From: Litorimonas sp964425355
GTDB lineage: Bacteria > Pseudomonadota > Alphaproteobacteria > Caulobacterales > Maricaulaceae
DNA length: 64,000 nucleotides
Assembly: GCA_964425355.1 (NCBI GenBank)
Contig: CAYRMO010000002.1
Coordinates: 1-64,000, forward strand
Direction of reading: 5' to 3'
Shown: positions 60,750 through 64,000 of the stretch, one piece after another
Position numbering within the stretch: position 1 is the stretch's first letter
Layout of the letters: each line of letters begins with the position of its first letter
The notes under the pieces: model-generated
Database searches by the model: none
What the model was told of the DNA's origin: nothing
Seen by the model: the letters and a program-made list of their open reading frames with translations, nothing else
Position numbers and translations under genes: made by a program

Positions 60750-62228
60750 CTAATTTCTATTGTTGCGTCGGGTTTGTTTGTAACCCGTCGCCTCATAGAG
60801 ATAGAGCGTTCGAGTTTTTCGCGGCCCTAAAGCAATTTCGATTGGCGCGAGGGGCAAAAGGGTTTCAAAATCCTCCCTAAAGTAATTTTCAAAATTCCTG
60901 TGATGCGAGACCAATAAGACTTTGGTCGTGCCTTCATCCAGGGGACGGGTCAAATCGGCATGATGTTTTGGCGTATGATTTAAGCGCCACATTTGTAACG
61001 GTCTCTCACCGACGCCGTAATGGTTCAGATCATAAAAAACCAAGCGGTTATCCGTTGCGATAATGTCGAAGTCTCCGTCACTGGCGCGGGCCTCTATTTG
61101 GGCGGCTGTCTCCGGCCAAGCGCGAAGACGCTTGACCGAATTGTCTAATGCGAGACGATCAACCGCGTTGGCGTTTAAAAAGATGATCGCAAAACAAAGC
61201 ACGATAAAGGATTGCAGTCCCAAGCCGATTTTTAGCCATGTCAAACGGAGTTTGGTTTGCGTCGCCCAAAGCGCCACTAAAATGACACCAGCACCGTAAC
61301 TGGTCACAGCCCAATTGGCATTGGCGCGCGAGAGAAAGGCTTCAAGCGAAATGACTAGAAAAGGCGTAAGTGAAAATAAGGCGAGCCAAAGCGCGGGAGC
61401 GGTAAGGCGCTTTCGAAATATCGCGAGGATAGCAAGACATAAGATCGGGAAAATAAGCGGGCCCAGTACACCGAATTGATCGACCCAGAAAGAGAGGAGT
61501 TCACGTGGATGAAAAAGGTCTTTTTGAAGATTTGCATTTTCAGCCGTATGCGAAATCGTCGCAAAATCATGGGTCGCATTCCACATCAAATTTGGAAAAA
61601 GACAAAGGATAGCCAAACCAGCGACCACGACGCCTTTAAAGTTTATAAGCGCTTTTCGGCTGGCGGGATCAAAGAGTGTGGCCAGGATGAGCGGGGGAAT
61701 AAAAAAGGCCATGGCATATTTTGACAACAGCCCACACCCAATCGCGAGACCTAATTGAATTGTCGCGCCCCAGCTCGGCCGCTCTCGAAAGCTCGCCCAG
61801 CCATGCAGGGCGGTGGCCCAGAATAAAAGCAAAACCGCATCTGTGCTGATGATATAACTTGAGAGCCAAACGGCGGGCATGAGCGTATAGGTGAGGGCCG
61901 CCCAAAAGCCGATCCGCGCTAAAAATAATTTCTGACCCGCAAGAAAAATAATGAAGGTTGTGACGACATGTAAAAACGGGGCTGCCAAGCGTATCGCCCA
62001 TTCCGTATTTCCAAACAGGCTGGTCGTGCTTGCGATAACCCAAGCAATCATAGGTGGTTTTGAAAAATACCCAAAATCCAGATCTTGAGACCAGGCCCAA
62101 TATTGCGCCTCATCGCCATGTAACCCCCAGGGTGCAAGGCTTAAAAACGTCAAGCGAATGACAAGCAGGCCACCCAATATGAGCAGGAGCCGTCTGACAT
62201 AATTCAAATTTTGTGTCTGGTTTTGCAT
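60750..62228 (-). CDS. Glycosyltransferase family 39-like membrane protein
   Basis: A 492-residue membrane protein of the PMT/ArnT-type superfamily (GT39/GT83). The first loop has the catalytic acid motif LHGDEAQYWAWSQDLDFGYFSKPPMIAW, then 10 or more hydrophobic helices and a C-terminal periplasmic domain. ArnT-type enzymes use a polyprenyl-phosphate sugar to modify lipid A or proteins; the target is unknown here. ATG at 62228 (MQNQTQ...) opens the cytoplasmic N-terminus; the open frame up to 62294 is less likely. Divergent from the channel gene. Confidence 0.88.
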   Translation of the reverse strand: MQNQTQNLNYVRRLLLILGGLLVIRLTFLSLAPWGLHGDEAQYWAWSQDLDFGYFSKPPMIAWVIASTTSLFGNTEWAIRLAAPFLHVVTTFIIFLAGQKLFLARIGFWAALTYTLMPAVWLSSYIISTDAVLLLFWATALHGWASFRERPSWGATIQLGLAIGCGLLSKYAMAFFIPPLILATLFDPASRKALINFKGVVVAGLAILCLFPNLMWNATHDFATISHTAENANLQKDLFHPRELLSFWVDQFGVLGPLIFPILCLAILAIFRKRLTAPALWLALFSLTPFLVISLEAFLSRANANWAVTSYGAGVILVALWATQTKLRLTWLKIGLGLQSFIVLCFAIIFLNANAVDRLALDNSVKRLRAWPETAAQIEARASDGDFDIIATDNRLVFYDLNHYGVGERPLQMWRLNHTPKHHADLTRPLDEGTTKVLLVSHHRNFENYFREDFETLLPLAPIEIALGPRKTRTLYLYEATGYKQTRRNNRN

Positions 62229-62366
62229 GCTGTCCGCGATATGGCCTGAAAATGGATGGATTAAAAGTGACGCTTCACCCATGAAATGAAACAATTGGCA
62301 AAGAAGTTTGTCGATAAAGGCAAGCTCTGTCTTTACTTTTTAATGGCTTTGGCGTTGAAGACAGAC

Positions 62367-64000
62367 ATGCAGTTTATACGTCATATTTTAATCGTGATGA
62401 TGATTTGGTCCGTTCCATTTTTGGCGCTAGCGCAAGAGGGGAATTCGACCGGTGAACCCGACTTTACGGCACAGTCCCTTGATGAGCGCATTGCCTTGAT
62501 CGAAGCGCAAGACAGCTTGTCTGAGGAAGATCGCGAGACGGCGATAAATTCTTTGCGCATCGCATTGGATCATTTGACGGAGGCGACACGCCAGTCTGAG
62601 CGACGCGCGCAATTCGTCAATATTTCTGAAAATGCGCAAGCCAGTCGTGAAGAGATTGATGAAACGCTTGAGCGTTTGAGCGAAAGCTTGGACGAGGGCC
62701 CCGCGCCCATGACTCAACCGAATAGTGAGGCTGAACTTTTTGATCTGGAGCAGGAATTGATCGCGAAACAATCCGATCTGGCCGAGCTTAAGGCGCGATT
62801 AGATGGATATGAGAATACAATCCAAACCCTACTTTCACGTCAAAGCGCGGCCCCCAATGAATTAGGCGAGGCGCGGACATCTTTGGCTGATATTCTTAAC
62901 CGAATAAATAATCTGGGCCAAGGTGATCTAGAGGTCGTTTCATCGGCACGCCGTACGGAATTGGAAGCGCGGGCCTGGTATCGCCGCAATCAAATTCGGG
63001 CGCTTGAGCAAGAAATCGCGACCTTACCTTTGCGGCAAGAATTGATAAATGGACGACGGACAATATCTGATCTGGAAGCCCAATTTCTTCAACGTGAAGA
63101 AAGTATGATTTCAGAGCAGACTGGTCGTAAACGCATTAATACGGCGAGAGAACTTCGTGACCGGATCGCCGCAGATGCAGAGGGCCTGTCTGATCATCAT
63201 CCCTTGATCGCTCAATATGCGCAAACCAATCTCGAGATAGCGAATGAACTCGCGGTTTTGTCTGGCGTTCGTTTTGATCCGTCTGAAGGTGTGTCGGTCG
63301 AAATCACGGAAGAGACACCGCCTCAGACCGCGCAAAGAATTGCGACGGCGCGGGGCGAGTTGGGGACGATCGAAAATAATCTAATTGCGGCGCAAAAACT
63401 TGTTGATGGGGGTCGACTGGACCGCGAAGCTGGAGAAGTTTTGCGTCGCTTGGGGCGTCAAATCCGGTCCTCGGCGAGCTTGCGCGCAGATCTTCGGGAC
63501 TCATCCAATGCACAAACCTTGGCGCTAAGACGACAGATTATCGCGCAAGAAGAATTGCGAGGATTGCCAGTCGGTGCGTTTGCGATAGATACCGCTATGA
63601 AAAACGCACGCGGTGAAACCCCCGCTTTGCCCGATCTCTCAGCGGAAGAGCGCGCGGCGCTGAATGGTGTGCTGGAAACACGTCGCGATCTATTGCAACA
63701 ATTGGTTTCACAAGCGACAGCTCGCATTAACGCTGTGACAGAGCTCGAAGCGGTTCAATTAGATTTATTGACCAAGTCTGAGAGCATGCAAACCTTACTC
63801 GATGAAAATCTACTTTGGGTACGATCTGTGCCGGCAATTGATACAATGCTTCCAAAAAAGACATTTGACGGGATGGTCGAGCTCTTTTCAATTGATAATA
63901 TTTCGCTCGCCCTATCCGAACTCATAAACCAGGCCAGATCTTACTTTCTTATTGTTATTGGCTTTGTGCTAGCCATTTTATCCTTATTTCGTCTACGCCC
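62367..64000 (+). CDS. MscK/MscM-type mechanosensitive channel, N-terminal part
   Basis: The frame is open from the ATG at 62367 past the window end, at least 544 codons. It starts with a signal peptide (MIWSVPFLALAQ) followed by a long Glu/Leu/Arg-rich coiled-coil periplasmic domain. The DENLLWVRSVPAID segment at about 63800 and the first inner-membrane helix at 63940-63990 match the KefA/MscK/YjeP-type large MscS channels. The channel core itself lies outside the window, so the assignment is based on the periplasmic part. Confidence 0.8.
   Translation, partial: MQFIRHILIVMMIWSVPFLALAQEGNSTGEPDFTAQSLDERIALIEAQDSLSEEDRETAINSLRIALDHLTEATRQSERRAQFVNISENAQASREEIDETLERLSESLDEGPAPMTQPNSEAELFDLEQELIAKQSDLAELKARLDGYENTIQTLLSRQSAAPNELGEARTSLADILNRINNLGQGDLEVVSSARRTELEARAWYRRNQIRALEQEIATLPLRQELINGRRTISDLEAQFLQREESMISEQTGRKRINTARELRDRIAADAEGLSDHHPLIAQYAQTNLEIANELAVLSGVRFDPSEGVSVEITEETPPQTAQRIATARGELGTIENNLIAAQKLVDGGRLDREAGEVLRRLGRQIRSSASLRADLRDSSNAQTLALRRQIIAQEELRGLPVGAFAIDTAMKNARGETPALPDLSAEERAALNGVLETRRDLLQQLVSQATARINAVTELEAVQLDLLTKSESMQTLLDENLLWVRSVPAIDTMLPKKTFDGMVELFSIDNISLALSELINQARSYFLIVIGFVLAILSLFRLR

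Noticed and set aside
1..64000. tRNA, rRNA, CRISPR, integrase, transposase and phage signals
   Set aside because: Looked for by eye across both strands; nothing convincing was found. A tRNA or covariance scan was not possible here.

Overview
The window reads as chromosomal DNA of a marine alphaproteobacterium. The best guess is Caulobacterales/Maricaulales, near Hyphomonadaceae/Robiginitomaculaceae; this rests on gene content, moderate GC, alphaproteobacterial gene pairs such as DUF952-pyrD and the dapF/mtaB/ftsY group, and an alginate lyase. That placement is inference; no rRNA or tRNA gene was seen. Coding density is high and almost every gene is housekeeping or metabolic. No phage, insertion sequence, integrase or CRISPR array was found.

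Layout. 1-2479: two ammonium transporters on the minus strand, the first cut by the window edge. 2657-4073: DUF952-pyrD. 4080-8943: a tightly packed six-gene minus operon (pyridoxal kinase, serine hydrolase, two hotdog thioesterases, HD protein, MATE exporter). 9007-13520: ArsC-like reductase, then three tandem paralogous lipoproteins with barrel-like C-termini, one carrying an 11-copy glycine-rich repeat. 13618-17426: DUF885 peptidase, pterin dehydratase, VanZ-like protein and a repeat-containing secreted protein. 17493-29343: ftsY, mtaB and dapF, interrupted between mtaB and dapF by a 6.7-kb insert holding a methyltransferase, a sulfotransferase and a four-gene operon of two related unknown proteins, a DyP-type peroxidase and a cytochrome P450. 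29455-34765: prolyl oligopeptidase, a divergent tryptophan-dioxygenase-family gene with a kynureninase-like partner, and an unknown anchored protein. 34858-37005: a PL7 alginate lyase with two duplicated discoidin domains.

37170-49062: one minus-strand branched-chain amino acid cluster (ilvD-ilvC-ilvB-orf-ilvN-orf-leuA-leuC-leuD-leuB-ilvA). It is headed by a small ORF with a Leu/Val-codon run followed by a terminator and a mutually exclusive antiterminator, which looks like a translation-coupled attenuator. 49177-53861: a methionine-branch locus. metX, a small membrane gene and metB lie behind a SAM-I (S-box) riboswitch, near a fused aspartokinase-homoserine dehydrogenase on the other strand whose kinase half looks degenerate.

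53858-64000: membrane protein, FG-GAP/ASPIC protein with an apparent AUU start, photolyase, two unknown proteins, MsrA, a GT39-like glycosyltransferase and the start of an MscK/MscM-type mechanosensitive channel.

The most interesting items are the ilv attenuator, the peroxidase/P450 module (the P450 lacks the acid-alcohol pair, so it may rearrange hydroperoxides), the S-box in front of metX, the degenerate aspartokinase fusion, the loop-deleted dioxygenase, and the tandem lipoprotein-barrel family. Gene identities come from motif recognition by eye; no database search was run.
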